Positions 10,143-22,221 of a stretch of 64,000 bases of DNA are shown in pieces (the first letter of the stretch is position 1; each line of letters starts with the position of its first letter). Below the pieces are notes generated by a model. It saw only the letters and a program-made list of their open reading frames with translations, had not been told where the DNA came from and made no database searches. Source of the DNA: Strobilurus pachycystidiatus (Eukaryota > Basidiomycota > Agaricomycetes > Agaricales > Physalacriaceae). A program made the translations under genes and the position numbers. Where the stretch lies: contig JAHLMK010000001.1 in the NCBI GenBank assembly GCA_019915135.1, positions 6,200,001 through 6,264,000 on the forward strand, read 5' to 3'.

Positions 10143-13100
10143 CACCTGTGGGCGCCCCATTAATGTATGAAAACAGCCCATTGGGCTGAGTTTTCCAATA
10201 CATTATTGAGCCCAAATGGGCTCTACCCCAAAAAGGCTGTCACTCACCGTCACCCAGCTAGTGGGCGGGGGTGGATAGTGAGCGCCCCATCAGCTATACA
10301 GTATGCTCACCGTGAAATGGCGGGAGCAGATATGTCCCGCTCACTGCCTGGCAGGAGCGGGAGCGTGTGAATTCCATTTCGGGAAGGAGGCTCAATATTA
10401 GCCATCAATTAATTGAGCGGGCTCTAGCGCCCTCAATTTTGAGCGGGACGGGGGCGCGTATTGAGGCGCACATACCTAGGAGGGTCTAGTATTATTCTAG
10501 CAGTCGAGCGGGGCAATTCGAGTGTGGCGTTCGATGGATTGGGCGGGTGCGATTTGGATGACGTTCCTAATTAGGAAATGAATTCATTCCCGCCCCCGTT
10601 GCTCGGGCTGACGGGTACTGTACGCTCTGTAATTTGATACACGATATACTACAGCGACTAATATACTATTTACCAGAAGTGTATGCATTTGAAGCAGTGA
10701 AAACGTTGGATGCGGGGGGACGGGATCAGATGTACCCAATCCCCGAGATCCCCGAACCAGCAATGTGCACATAAAAGTGCGCCGCCAGGCGCCTGCACAC
10801 TGATTGATCATGCAGGACGAGCACCCGCACACAACTGTGCGCGGGGCGTCAACCCGGCATGAAATGATCCTCCGTTGAGAATGGCGGAGGGAAGGGGGCG
10901 GCGGAGGAGAGGACGCGAGGGAGGTGAGGAGGTGGGGCAGGGTTTGCGTACGCCCGCATCACAATCGTGATCGTCGTTGTTGGCGGTGGCGGCACGGTCG
11001 TCGTCCCTCGCCATCGTCGCCGTCCCCCGTTGCCGTCGCTCCGTCGCCCCGCAACACTCCCGCCAGCCCCGCCACACACTGGCCCCGGCTCTTCCGCTGG
11101 TCCAGGGGCGGACCGTCGCGTACTAGGCTATACGAGCGTGCCTGCATAGGCTGGGAGAGGGTGAAGGGGTCGCGGGCAGGTAGTGGAGAGAGGGCTGGCG
11201 GCAAGGGCGAGCCGAGGGTCCGTCCAAAAATCTTTCGCGTCGCCAGACCTGTATGAAAATCAGATATGTCCGTTCAGGCAGCGAAATCGAAGCAAGCTAC
11301 CCATTTGGCAGACGAGTTGCGCGGCTGTCGACAAACGACGCTGCCGCCGTTCGCGCAGAGCAGAGCCCACTCCAGGCTGATGCTGCTGTCGACGGTGCCT
11401 CGAATGATGGCAAATGGGGGGTAAAAAGAACACATGCGCTGCTCGCCAGCAGACCAGTAGTGCCATACTCCAGCAGAGACCCTTCTGGGGTTGCGGCGGG
11501 GCTCCCAACGCACGGCGAGGCAAATGAACGGAAAAGAAGACGCACCTGCCGGTGCTGCTCGCCAGCAGACGAGCAGCGCCGTATCCAGCCGCCACCGTCC
11601 TTGCAGAGCCCACGCCGGGGTTGCCACGGCGCTGGCGTGTCTTGACGTCGACTCCTGAGGTCGACGGCGCCTGTTTTCCGCGTACTGCTGCCCGTCGTCT
11701 GGGGCTTACGCGGTCGTCCGGGTGCTGGTTGAACGCAGGGCTCTGCGAGCTGGAGACGCCGAGAGACAGCGCTGATGAGCAGCGCGTCGAGTTTGACGAG
11801 GGGTGTCCGGACGGCGAGGTCGCCGTGACGTGGTGGTGGTGAGAATGAGAAGAGAACGACTCCGAACAGCGTTCGATCGCTGCTCGGATCGTTCGGTCCG
11901 CAACTCCGACCGACGTTCAACACGTCGTAGAGCTCGAACGGCGAAGGCGGGGAGTATAAAACATATTTAAGATTGATCGGAGTAGTACTTGGATTGTTTG
12001 CTCAAAAGTTATCAAAAACTGTACATGAGTAGTAGTACATCGTATACATGTTCGCGTATCTATACCTTTAATGAAAGTAAACTTGTAAGACCAAGTTATG
12101 CGTCTGCTACAGAGCTCGGATTGACCTGAAAGCTGGTATCACGGTGCAAGAGATAATTTTAAGACGTCTCATGTTGTTGGATTTATTTATTTCCGCTGAC
12201 ACCGCCGTCGAGCTCGACGTTGAGCGCGGTGAGTAGTCATTATGGTCAAACACACAAAAAAAAAATCAATTACGGTTCTTGAATAGCTTTGAGTTGTTCA
12301 CACATGATAATTTACATGATATAAGAGTATCTTTCTCGAGACTCAGGCTGTCAGACTGTGACGGACGCGTGCAAGACGCGTCGGCATCGACGAGCTCGGC
12401 GATCGGACTCAACGGTCCGATCGTCCGAGCAACGATCGCACGTCGTTACTTGCCTCCTGCCACCACAGCAGGACGGCGAGAACGACGCATCCAGCCCCCA
12501 TTCTCCTCTGGGGCCCTCCCACTACCCTCCTCTCTCGAATACCGGACGTTTCGGACGCCGACGCCGCATCCGCGCCTTGCAAATGGCGCGGATAACGTTC
12601 AACCTCAACCATTCGGGTAAGCCGTCGTTCGACGACGCAGCCAGTCGCGTATAAGCCCTCAGGACGAGGCATCCGAGCTCTTGGACGACGCCGGCAACGA
12701 CGAGGGAGGTCTGGGCGATGATGGGAGCGCCGCGGATGCGACTGCCCGGGCGGGGAGGACGGTACGGGCCTGGCAGAATGCCTACGGGGTTCTGCCAGGC
12801 AGGTAAGTTTTATTCCATATCTAGAGCCTTCCCCAGCTGAACGACGGCGACATTGAGTTTCCCACCTGCACATTCCGAGATTCGCGACCAACCGTCCGTC
12901 CACCGACAACGATCACCGACAACGACCGTCCGTGACGCGGGAAGCATCAGTGGCGTACGGCGACGACGACGCCCGTGCACGCACATCTTCCGCCGCCACT
13001 TGGTAGGACGATCCGAGATCTCAAAGATTCGGATCGGGCTATGGTGGGTCGCATTTTTGCGCACACCACCCGCCACTACTGTACAGCCCCACTCACCTCA

Positions 13101-13899
13101 CACACCCCCTGCAATTGGAACCTCGGGAGGTTCGAGTCCTCCGAGGGGGTATATTATATTCTACGTATCATGTGCTGAGCGCCGGCGCGCTCGTCTCATT
13201 TCTCCAATCTCAAGATGACGTCACCCGGACTCTCGATCCGGGTGCCGCCCGCCCAGCGACATCCAAGTCGCTGGGCGCGCATCCAGCTGTTCCCGCCCCG
13301 CATTACAAAAAAAATTATATAGAGCTGTTATAGATAGGAAATGACATTGTATGCTGCATCCTTGACAGCATTGAAGTATTCAAAAATATATTCATATTTA
13401 TCCAAGTGCAGCGGGGCCCATCCAGCGCCCGCCACACTTCAATTGCCCCGCGGAGTGTGTCAAAAATTCCCATATATATCCATAAGTGCCCGTATGCCAA
13501 TGCGCCACATTTTGAGTGCGCAGGAACCCATCCCGCCCGCAATTCATATCCCCCACCCGCCCAAATGTGGGTCCTACCCGTTTGGGATGGTGGGAAAGTC
13601 CCGGATACCACCTGCAAATGGATCCCATATTGGCGGACCCGACCCGCTCAAACAACAGCATGATTATATAAGAAATTAGAATAAATCCCGCCCCCAATGG
13701 CCAGGATGCGGGATTTGACAGTGAGCAAAGGGCGGGGCCCAGCAATGAGCCCAGCCCCTACCCGCTTGATGCAGCGGTCACACCTAGTAACATCCAGCCT
13801 GCCTGCCATTTTGGTAGTGAGCCCTTTTGGGCTGTATAATGTATTGAGAAACTCAGCCCATTGGGCTTGTTTTATACATTAATCTGACAGCCAAGGCTG
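10143..13899. mobile_element. Non-autonomous DNA transposon with long imperfect TIRs, inside the 5' LTR
   Basis: The insert lies between 7-bp copies of GGGCACC (10136-10142 and 13900-13906). Its ends are inverted: CACCTGTGGGCG...ATTAATGTAT on the left and, on the opposite strand, CAGCCTTGGCTG...ATTAATGTAT on the right, continuing through AGCCCATTGGGCTGAGTTT to about 60 bp. Much of the interior is GC-rich and no open frame resembles a transposase. CA...TG ends with a 7-8 bp duplication suggest hAT or a related superfamily, but this is inference. Around 12660-12800 there is an exon-like stretch ending in a GTAAGT donor, possibly captured host sequence. Confidence 0.75.
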
Positions 13900-14707
13900 G
13901 GGCACCAGTCTTGACACTAGAACAGACTCTTCTACACCCACCTCACACCCTCGCTCGGCGCATGCCCGCCGACCGCACAACCTCAGACCCCACACCTGCC
14001 TCTCAACCTCGTCCCACACGCCTTGTATTCAAGAAGACTGCAGCTGCCACTCCCCGTACGTTAACCCACCGCGAAGTCCTTTTTCACACTCTACCGGCTG
14101 CTATTAGGGCTCGTCATCGCGGAGATCACCGCAGTTTCTGGCGTGACACCAATACCGGTCCACGCACTCCTATCCTCCCATCATCGCCCGCTTCTCTGCA
14201 GAAGAAGCGCCTCCCACACCACCTCCCGGCGCCTACCTTCATCAGGGCAAGTACTTCCAACTTGACGAAGAGTATCACCCCCAGGAGATCTTCTACGAGC
14301 CAGAAGACGAAGACTACCCCGAATCTTGGCATTACCTTGAACCAAACGGAGACAAGTACTACCTTGAATCAGAAGAGCATCAGGAGGCTAAAAGGCGTTT
14401 AGAAGAGCGCACTCGAGCTGAGTTACAATCATCCACACAGACCCCAGGCTCACCTGCACCTCGTACCCCAGTCCCCTCTGCTCCACCGTCTCCTGTCCGA
14501 TCGGAACCAACCTTTAACTCCGCTCCTACCTCCCCAGTTCCATCCCCAGTCCAGGACAATTCACCACCTGAATCCCAACCTCTTGCTTTAGACCCCGAAC
14601 CCTCTGAACTATCGACTCCCCCGTCTTCATCGTCATCTTCTTCTTCCTCCTCCAATCCCTCTCGGTCATCGTCTCCATCTTTTCCAGTTCACCCAGTCCC
14701 TCCTATC

Positions 14708-15760
14708 ATGACTACTATTCCCAGCGAGCGTGGAGCTAAGCTTGACGACTTCGTCGGCGACCGCGCCACATCCACTACATGGCTGGCCCAATACCGCAAC
14801 CACATGCGGCTGAACACCGCCCGCTATTCTACTGAGATTGAGAAGGTCTCGGTCTTCCTTTCATATTTCAAGGGACCTCTCGCCGGTAAATGGGCAGAAC
14901 GCCGCATGAAAGAGTACGATGCCGATCAGGACGATAATACCATCCCAGCTGCCAGCAAACGCTGGACCACACAGGCATCTATCATCGAGAAGTTCAAAGC
15001 CGACTATGCGGCCATCGACCCAATCACCGCTGCGCGTACCGCCATTGAGACCATCCGCCAGGAAAAGGACTTATCTTCAATTGATAAGTTCATCACTGCC
15101 TTTGATGGCTACGCTGATGACTCCCAGTTTGACGAAAGCTCGTTACTCTACTTCTTCAAACGCGGTCTGAACCCCAGTCTCTTGGACCGAATCTGCATGT
15201 CCTACCCCATTCCCGATACCCTTGACAAGTTCAAGACCCGCGCTGTTGAGATGCAGCATGCCTATGAAGCCCGCAAGGCTGAAAAGGCTAACTGGACACA
15301 GCGCTCCCATTCCTCTCCCGGCATTTACGCTCCTCGTGCCCCGCCTCAGCGCGCTCCGGCTCCCGCTCAAGATATGGGAGTACCTATGGATGTAGATGCA
15401 TCCCGTAATACAGGTGCTACCTCGTCCTCTCCTTTGACTAGGCTGACCCCCGAGGAGCGCGAAATCCTTCGCAGGAAGGGCGCTTGCTTTAGATGCCGCG
15501 GCCCCAACCACATGTCCAAGGACTGTCCTACTCGCTTTGGTACCAGCGCCTCTGCTCCGGCCGCAAACCGCACCATTCGCGCCGCCGACACGTCCGCCGC
15601 TGTCACGGCTGTTCCCACTTCCTCCGACACTGTTCCCGCATCGTCTGCCGATGCAATTCAACAGATTAGCAACGCGGCCAACTTGCTCCGTGGCCTACAG
15701 GGAGATGAGAAGGCGCAGGCCTTGGCTTTCTTGAAGGATGTCGCTGGCCTGGATTTTTAG
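14708..15760 (+). CDS. Ty3 Gag with CCHC zinc knuckle
   Basis: A 350-residue frame from ATG 14708. The retrotransposon gag domain spans about residues 10-200 (WLAQYRNHMRLNTARYS, FLSYFKGPLAGKWA), followed by a zinc knuckle CFRCRGPNHMSKDC near residue 260. The same frame stays open upstream to about 14187, encoding an acidic and Ser/Pro-rich N-terminal part without ATG, while the probable native start (MPADRTT, 13962) is in another frame. A one-base indel around 14150-14190 therefore seems to break the full-length Gag. Translation from 14708 would still give the core. Confidence 0.8.
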   Translation: MTTIPSERGAKLDDFVGDRATSTTWLAQYRNHMRLNTARYSTEIEKVSVFLSYFKGPLAGKWAERRMKEYDADQDDNTIPAASKRWTTQASIIEKFKADYAAIDPITAARTAIETIRQEKDLSSIDKFITAFDGYADDSQFDESSLLYFFKRGLNPSLLDRICMSYPIPDTLDKFKTRAVEMQHAYEARKAEKANWTQRSHSSPGIYAPRAPPQRAPAPAQDMGVPMDVDASRNTGATSSSPLTRLTPEEREILRRKGACFRCRGPNHMSKDCPTRFGTSASAPAANRTIRAADTSAAVTAVPTSSDTVPASSADAIQQISNAANLLRGLQGDEKAQALAFLKDVAGLDF

Positions 15761-15876
15761 AGCGCTCCCCTACCCCGACGTTAGGAGGAGCTGTACGCAA
15801 TTCTGTCACAAATTTTACCAATCGATTCTCTGTATTATCAACCCTTTGTGAGCGTACCCATCCCAAAGAACTTCGA

Positions 15877-17724
15877 ATGTCAGCAGTCACCCAGAACCGA
15901 CAGACACCCTCAATCACACTGGAACTTGAATTCATTGGCAAAATCACTGGCAGAAGAATCGTCGCACAAGCTCTAATTGATAGCGGCGCTGAAGGTATTA
16001 TTATCAACGCCCGCTATGCAAACCAGCATCATTTCACCCTCATGCCCCTTTCCTCCCCTTTCCCTGTTCGCAACGTTGACGGCACCGAAAACGTTATGGG
16101 CTGGGTCCGACACTATACTACCCAGCGCATCCGGATCTATAGCCGAGACGGTCATTCCTATCACGAAGAGCTAATCGAGCTCTACGTCACTGACATTTGT
16201 TAAGACCGTGCCCCAGACCAAGTCAAGCGGATGTCCGAAACCGGATTTCTCGGTAAGCACAGCACAAGCGGTGCTCCGAGCCTGTGAAAGAATAAGCGTA
16301 GAAGTGTTTAAAAGAAAGAAAAGGTAAAAGGTTTACCTATTCTGTATTGGCACGTGTTTCCACACCTGCAACCCTATGGATCCCCGTCAAGCGGTAGTCC
16401 GGCTATCCCTCGGTTGTGGTGAGAGTTGCAGGGGGCCCGGTCTTGAGGATTGTCGGTGGTCCGGAACCAGGGCTGCCTGCGTTCAGCAGGTTGGTCCCTT
16501 GAGTCGAGCCTTGAATCCGGGGGTCCGCCAAAGAAGAGCAAACCCGGAGGAAAGAGACAAGAGATGAGCTCGGAGGTCCGTAAGGACAACGCGAGTTGGA
16601 GAATGTAAGTCTTGGCCAACGAGCGGAGATCCGCAAGTTGAGTTCAGACAAGAAGAAGAGATGAAGACTAGACTGGAGCGTCTAAGTTGATATTCGAACT
16701 GAGGAAACATAGGTAAAGTACAAGCGCTTAAATACTGGGCTGAGTAGGTAGATGCATAAGGAGATAAGTAAGATCACAAGCGGAGGTCCACATGTATTGG
16801 GCAAAGGGCAGCATGGGCTGGGTCAAGGGTATGGCAAGTTTGGCGGTAGAGATGCTGAGTAAAGGATCACGTGCGGAGGCCCGAGCGGCCCGGGTGGACT
16901 TGGCAAGACTTGGCGAGGATGGATGATTAATGGTGTCACGAGGAGACGCGTGACTGGCTGAGTAAGTCGGAGATCCGGTCCGATCCTGTGTCATGACGCA
17001 TGGATATGACAACATTGGTGATCACGACGTTATCCTTGGCACTGACTGGCTCGACGAACACAACCCAGAAATAGACTGGGCTGGTGTCCAGATAGATTTC
17101 ACTCGCTGTCCCAACTCTTGTACCCTCAACAACCCCCCGGTGACTGACGTACGTGCTCACGCCAAACGCATTCCCATCCCCACTAAACGCTCTCCTCACG
17201 GAGACTACCAAGTTCAATGGAAGGATTGCAAAGGCAACCTCCGGCCTGTCCCAGTCCAGCGTACAGCCGGACAACGTCGAAGCATCCGACCCCGCGTTTA
17301 CAATCGGGTTCAAATTCCCGTCGTCTTGTTCACCGAGGACGATGAAGAAGAAGTGGAGGTCCCAAGAGAATGGGAAGAGCAGATGTACACTCAAGTGTTT
17401 CGGGATGATTATCCCCGCCCGGTGCGAGATCCACAAACTCCTGATGGTCCCTCTATTCAAATACGTGCTGGATTTAGCAAGGCGCAGGAACTTGCTGAAG
17501 CTAGTCAAATGCCCAAGGACACCCGTCCTCTCGCTGAGCGTATTCCTTCTCAATATCATGCCTATCTCACTGTCTTTGACAAGCACATATCGGACCGGCT
17601 TCCCCAGCACAGCCCCTGGGATCATGCCATTGATCTCAAACCCGGTTTCGAGCCAAAACCATGCAAAACCTATCCATTGTCTCCAACTGAACAAGCTGAA
17701 CTTGACGTGTTTGTTACGACCTGA
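15877..17724 (+). pseudogene. Ty3 aspartic protease and pol N-terminus, interrupted
   Basis: 15877-16203 encodes a retropepsin-like segment with the active-site motif ALIDSGAEG at about residues 33-41. It is cut at 16197 by a solo LTR and resumes at about 17012 as GDHDVILGTDWLDEHNP, the usual second half of Ty3 proteases. The frame continues through the linker to the reverse transcriptase and is cut again at 17711 by the element at 17712-22221. Both breaks carry exact 5-bp target duplications, and deleting the inserts restores the frame. Confidence 0.8.
16198..17011 (-). mobile_element. Solo LTR of another LTR retrotransposon
   Basis: An 814-bp insert beginning TGTTAAGACC and ending TATGACA on the plus strand, flanked by ACATT at 16193-16197 and 17012-17016. 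There is no internal region, so it arose by LTR-LTR recombination. By analogy with the ends of 17712-22221 (TGTCAT...TAACA on the minus strand) I read it as minus oriented. The Ty3 protease frame is restored when it is removed. Confidence 0.8.
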
Positions 17725-18596
17725 TCCCGCCGTGACAAGGACTCGCTCACGATGGCGCGCCTCTACGCTCCAACCGTGGCTTTCCTGCGGGCACAACACG
17801 CATATCTCCGGGACGTTTCCGTCCAGTCGCTTGGGAGGGATCGCGGAGGACCTCGACGGATGCTCCTCCGTATCGCCCAGAGAGTGAACACCCAGGAGAC
17901 CCCGTCTCCTGGTGTCGCGCGCTTCATCGGACCCGGTCCGAGATGTGGCGCATTGAGATCCTTCGTTCGAGGAGTGGGGGGCGATACCGGAGTCACCGAG
18001 GGAGGGCATGGGGGGAGCCCTTGCTCAGAGGGAGTCAGAGTATCCGGCAAGAGAATGCGGAAGGAAACTTGATAAGGACGAAGTCTGACTATCTACTACA
18101 AAGAGCGTCTGTATTTATACGTCGACCTCTTGATGAATAACTCTTCTTCTCGAAGGTTCCGTCGGGAGCGCTCCCGACGCGTCGGGAGCGATGTGCTGCG
18201 GTAGCGCATGGTACTTTTGATCGAGCAAGGAAGGCGCGCTAGATCGAGCACCGCTGATTGGACGATGGGCGGGATAAGGCGGGATGAAGCGGGATAGGGC
18301 GGGCCGCCGCCCATGCCATGCGGGACTGATCAGAAGATAGCGATCATTGAGTCATTCCTCGACCCAATGGGGCGTCGCTCATACGGAGTGGCGGGAATCG
18401 AGGGGAGGCGGCCGACGGATGTGACGTTGGTCCGGCTAGCGAGGCGCGGCGAGGCGCGTAGGGATCTGATCGCGTTCCATCGGCAACTCCCGTGATGGCG
18501 CGACCTGTTCTTCGGGATAAGTTCTCTCCTATGTGGCGCACCCAATCTATTAGTTCGTGCGCGATCTCGTGACAGGTCCACAACCGAGTCATGACA
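17712..18596 (-). repeat. 3' LTR of the LARD-like element
   Basis: 885 bp, almost identical to 21337-22221 (a few substitutions by eye, for example CTACGCTCC versus CTACGATCC near the start). Confidence 0.85.
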
Positions 18597-19384
18597 ATAT
18601 CCCCTCTTTAAGTTTCTCGTCCCGAGAAACGTAAGAGGAGCTTCCGTAGGCAGCGCCTTTTCGATTTTGGGAAAGGACCAAGTCCGAGTCGGACATTCAG
18701 TCGAGTCATCTCCAACGTGACGGGCGTCATACTCCTGGGGATTCTCTGGGGAATCCCTCGTCCAGTGCTGATTTTGGTAGAGACCGAAAGTTTAATGGAC
18801 AAGGGCCCGCACGTTCGTTGGTTTCTTGATACGAGCCCAAGGCTGTGCGCTTCTTTTAGCTGTGACTTCTTTCGGGTACAATGCGGGTCCCTGGATTTGA
18901 GTGGGTTACAGGCGCGTTCGTCACATGGCCGTGCACGCCTCTTCACGCCGGGAGGCCTCTCCGCTTGGTATAGGACAGTCCGAATAGAGTGGTGGCGTAG
19001 GCATCCCGTCGTACTCCAGCGATTTCCTGACGCCTGATTTCGTCAAGGCGCCTTATCAATGATCGCCGTTCCCTAGAGATCTGTTTGGAACGCCGCGCGC
19101 TCAGACCCCGATGTCGTTAACTTCTGCCGATGGCATTTTCTCATACTGGATCGTCCTTTTCGAGGACGGTAATTTCCTAATCCAGCGGAAGTTCTTAGCG
19201 CGCCTCCGTCGAATATATGTCGAGAATCCGGTTCGTCCCAACTGTCCAAAGCTTAAAGTTTTCTGATTCGGGAATCGTCCTGATTCTGGGGGATGGGAAG
19301 GTAATTCCCGGCAGGGCCTCCAGGAAGGGATTGGAGTACAAAAACTCTTTCTGCGTCCAATTCCTTCCTCATTCCTTTCCTGCC

Positions 19385-20197
19385 ATGTCGTCCGTGTCTT
19401 CGTTGTTGCGCTCGCCCACTCGCTCGCCCACTCCTCCGCGGGTGTCTACCCCTCGTCGTTTGAGCACTCTCTTCGTGTCGGCCCCGCTGGTGGTCAACGG
19501 AATTCGTTTGCTGTCCCGGGACGGTTTCCTGGTTTGGGTGCGAGGTGATATTGCTCGCCCTTCACCCGCGATCGTGGAGGCCTGGTCGCGCTGCGTCGGT
19601 TGCATAACCGAGGCCCTCCGAATGGCCTCGACATCGTCGAAAGAGATTACTGATCCCTTGGTATGGGCTTCACTAGTAAGCCTCTTTTCCTTTTGGCCCC
19701 GAGGTTGGTTTTAACGGAGTCGTTTTCCTAGTTGGTCCTGTTTCGCTCATCGATCGCTCATTTGGGGAGGGTGTTCTTTCGTCCGCCCTTGTCGTGGTGG
19801 GCTTTGACGCGCCCGTCTCCTTCGGCTACCCTGCCGGCGTTCTCGACCTGTGCTTGGCTTCTGTTCGCCCCTCACGGTGTGGTTTTCGTCTATCGCCTCG
19901 CGATACTTTACTAACCGGGATGTTTTCCTTGGACTTTTAGTCAATGCCTTTCCTGGGTCGGCGCCGGACACGATGATGTACTGTGTCGACGCCTTCAACC
20001 TCATCCTTCGCTATCTTTGGGATCACCTCTCCATCCGTCGCCTCATTGCCATCCTTTGGGCGTCGGAGCGGGATCCGGCCATTGCCGCCTGTTTTCATGA
20101 GTTCATGACTGCGGAGGAGACCCCAGGATCGGCGACCCGTTGGAACATGACTTTTGAGGAGTGGTCCCGGTCGATGGACTCGGCGCAGGGTTGGTGA
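19385..20197 (+). other. Coding-like spliced region antisense inside the LARD-like element
   Basis: A plus-strand region opposite to the element's own orientation. A TATA-like TACAAAAAC at 19337 precedes ATG 19385 by about 50 nt. The first part (PLVVNGIRLLSRDGFLVWV ... DPLVWASL) ends at a GTAAGC donor at 19676, and a 56-nt intron ending CTAG closes at 19731. Further downstream, after a CTAAC-type branch site and TTTTAG, the frame DAFNLILRYLWDHLSIRRL ... FEEWSRSMDSAQGW runs to TGA at about 20197. The middle exon is not resolved. It could be a captured host gene. Family unknown. Confidence 0.35.
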
Positions 20198-20677
20198 GGG
20201 ATGTGGTCGCTTCGAGGGGATGTCGTGGGGATTTTTTGAATGCATAGGTACGGGCATGGACCCAATACGTCTTCGATAGTAGTTCTCGATCCGCGCCTCT
20301 TGTACTTTTTATAAATCTATGCACCTGTCTTGATGTCGTCTGGTGTTGGTCGAGCGAGGAGACAATTCTCCTAGGTCGAGGACCTTTGGTGAGGCGTCGG
20401 AACTTGTCGCGTTCGCGCGTCGCGATCGACTGATTGCAACGCGGTTCGTGGGATTGGGCCCTCGGCCCTGATCGCCGAGTGGTTGGGTTACCGCTTCCGC
20501 TGAGTGGGAGCCCTCTATTTCTCTTCGCGTTTTCCAGTTCGACCTCCCCGAGGTTCTGAGGACCGTCTTCCGTTACGCGGGGCCCTGTCGAATTGCCTAA
20601 TTATCTGAGTCCTGGGTTGTCCGTGCCGAATAAATGTTGTTTCCGAAAATGGGGGGGGGCGCGTTGCGCGAAACCCA

Positions 20678-21336
20678 TCAGTCCTCTTTTTCGTCGAGGA
20701 AGAATACAACGTCGTCGACGTAGTGAATTTCGCGCCAGACGCTGTTGGAAGGGTTTCGAGCATTGCGTCTTTGTAAACGGGAACGACGTTGGAGTTCCTT
20801 TGAGAGAGGATTATAACGAACCACTCCATTACTAGTCAATGGTGATTCGATTAAGTATATCGGTTCGATGTGAAGTTCTCTGATGAACCCAGGGGACCGT
20901 ATTCGTCGAAGGGGTTTCTCCAGGTAGTACTGGGAGAAATGGTGCAGGTGTCGTCGGGTTCGTCGTTGCGAGGCGGGGAGGTGTCCCCCGGATATCTGTG
21001 AGAATGTTGCCAGGGCGAGTGTATACCCTTTTACAAAGGAACGGAGGAGGGGCCAGTCCTCCACTGTTCGAGATATTTGGTGGACCACGTCCATTATCCG
21101 TAGTACCCTTCGTGTTACTTCTAGGTGGGGTGGTGTCCCCTCCTCTTCGTCGCGTAAGATCGTCACCTGAGAGGAGACATATCGGAGTTGGGAGAATAAC
21201 CGTATGTCGGTTTGGTCGAGTGGATCGAGGGATGGAGCTTCGTGCGAGGTGGTGCTGAGTACCAGAGTAGTTGTTGTGAACGGGCCTTGAGTTATTGATA
21301 TGGTGTTGTACGGGCAGTAGGGAGACTTCGTCCTAT
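20678..21336 (-). CDS. Hypothetical protein in the sense orientation of the LARD-like element
   Basis: The minus-strand frame is open from inside the 5' LTR (formal start 21634) through 21336 to 20678. The LTR-external part reads as a plausible protein (VTRRVLRIMDVVHQISRTVE, GYTLALATFSQISGG). It sits directly after the 5' LTR, where gag would be, but has no zinc knuckle or gag signature that I recognise. The YVDD near its end is not supported as a polymerase motif. Function unknown. Confidence 0.35.
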
Positions 21337-22221
21337 TGTTACGACCTGATCCCGCCGTGACAAGGACTCGCTCACGATGGCGCGCCTCTACGATCCAACC
21401 GTGGCTTTCCTGCGGGCACAACACGCATATCTCCGGGACGTTTCCGTCCAGTCGCTTGGGAGGGATTGCGGAGGACCTCGACGGATGCTCCTCCGTATCG
21501 CCCAGAGAGTGAACACCCAGGAGACCCCGTCTCCTGGTGTCGCGCGCTTCATCGGACCCGGTCCGAGATGTGGCGCATTGAGATCCTTCGTTCGAGGAGT
21601 GGGGGGCGATACCGGAGTCACCGAGGGAGGGCATGGGGGGAGCCCTTGCTCAGAGGGAGTCAGAGTATCCGGCAAGAGAATGCGGAAGGAAACTTGATAA
21701 GGACGAAGTCTGACTATCTACTACAAAGAGCGTCTGTATTTATACGTCGACCTCTTGATGAATAACTCCTCTTCTCGAAGGTTCCGTCGGGAGCGCTCCC
21801 GACGCGTCGGGAGCGATGTGCTGCGGTAGCGCATGGTACTTTTGATCGAGCAAGGAAGGCGCGCTAGATCGAGCACCGCTGATTGGACGATGGGCGGGAT
21901 AAGGCGGGATGAAGCGGGATAGGGCGGGCCGCCGCCCATGCCATGCGGGACTGATCAGAAGATAGCGATCATTGAGTCATTCCTCGACCCAATGGGGCGT
22001 CGCTCATACGGAGTGGCGGGAATCGAGGGGAGGCGGCCGACGGATGTGACGTTGGTCCGGCTAGCGAGGCGCGGCGAGGCGCGTAGGGATCTGATCGCGT
22101 TCCATCGGCAACTCCCGTGATGGCGCGACCTGTTCTTCGGGATAAGTTCTCTCCTATGTGGCGCACCCAATCTATTAGTTCGTGCGCGATCTCGTGACAG
22201 GTCCACGACCGAGTCATGACA
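21337..22221 (-). repeat. 5' LTR of the LARD-like element
   Basis: 885 bp. On the minus strand it lies upstream of the internal region. Both LTRs hold GGGAGCGCTCCC-type palindromes near their middle. Confidence 0.85.

Larger units (their letters stand above)
17712..22221 (-). mobile_element. LTR retrotransposon derivative without pol (LARD-like), inserted in Ty3 pol
   Basis: Two 885-bp LTRs (17712-18596 and 21337-22221) with TG...CA ends surround 2.74 kb. The whole is flanked by GTGTT at 17707-17711 and 22222-22226. On the minus strand the motif TTAAAGAGGGGATAT (about 18611-18597) directly precedes the LTR at 17712-18596, matching the polypurine tract of the Ty3 element, so the orientation is minus. 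No reverse transcriptase, integrase or protease is visible. Long LTRs and a non-pol interior fit a large retrotransposon derivative moved in trans. The interior carries a coding-like region on each strand. Confidence 0.8.

Noticed and set aside
10849..12909. Many long Arg/Pro/Ala-rich frames on both strands
   Set aside because: They follow from GC-rich repetitive DNA in the TIR element and show no domain or consistent codon pattern.
16936..18009. A 357-residue minus-strand frame
   Set aside because: It spans the solo LTR end, Ty3 pol (antisense) and the start of the LARD LTR, so it is a chance frame over three unrelated segments.
20678..21634. YVDDVVFF near the end of a minus-strand frame, resembling the reverse-transcriptase YxDD motif
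   Set aside because: No other RT motif precedes it and there is no RNase H or integrase in the element, so the match is most likely chance.
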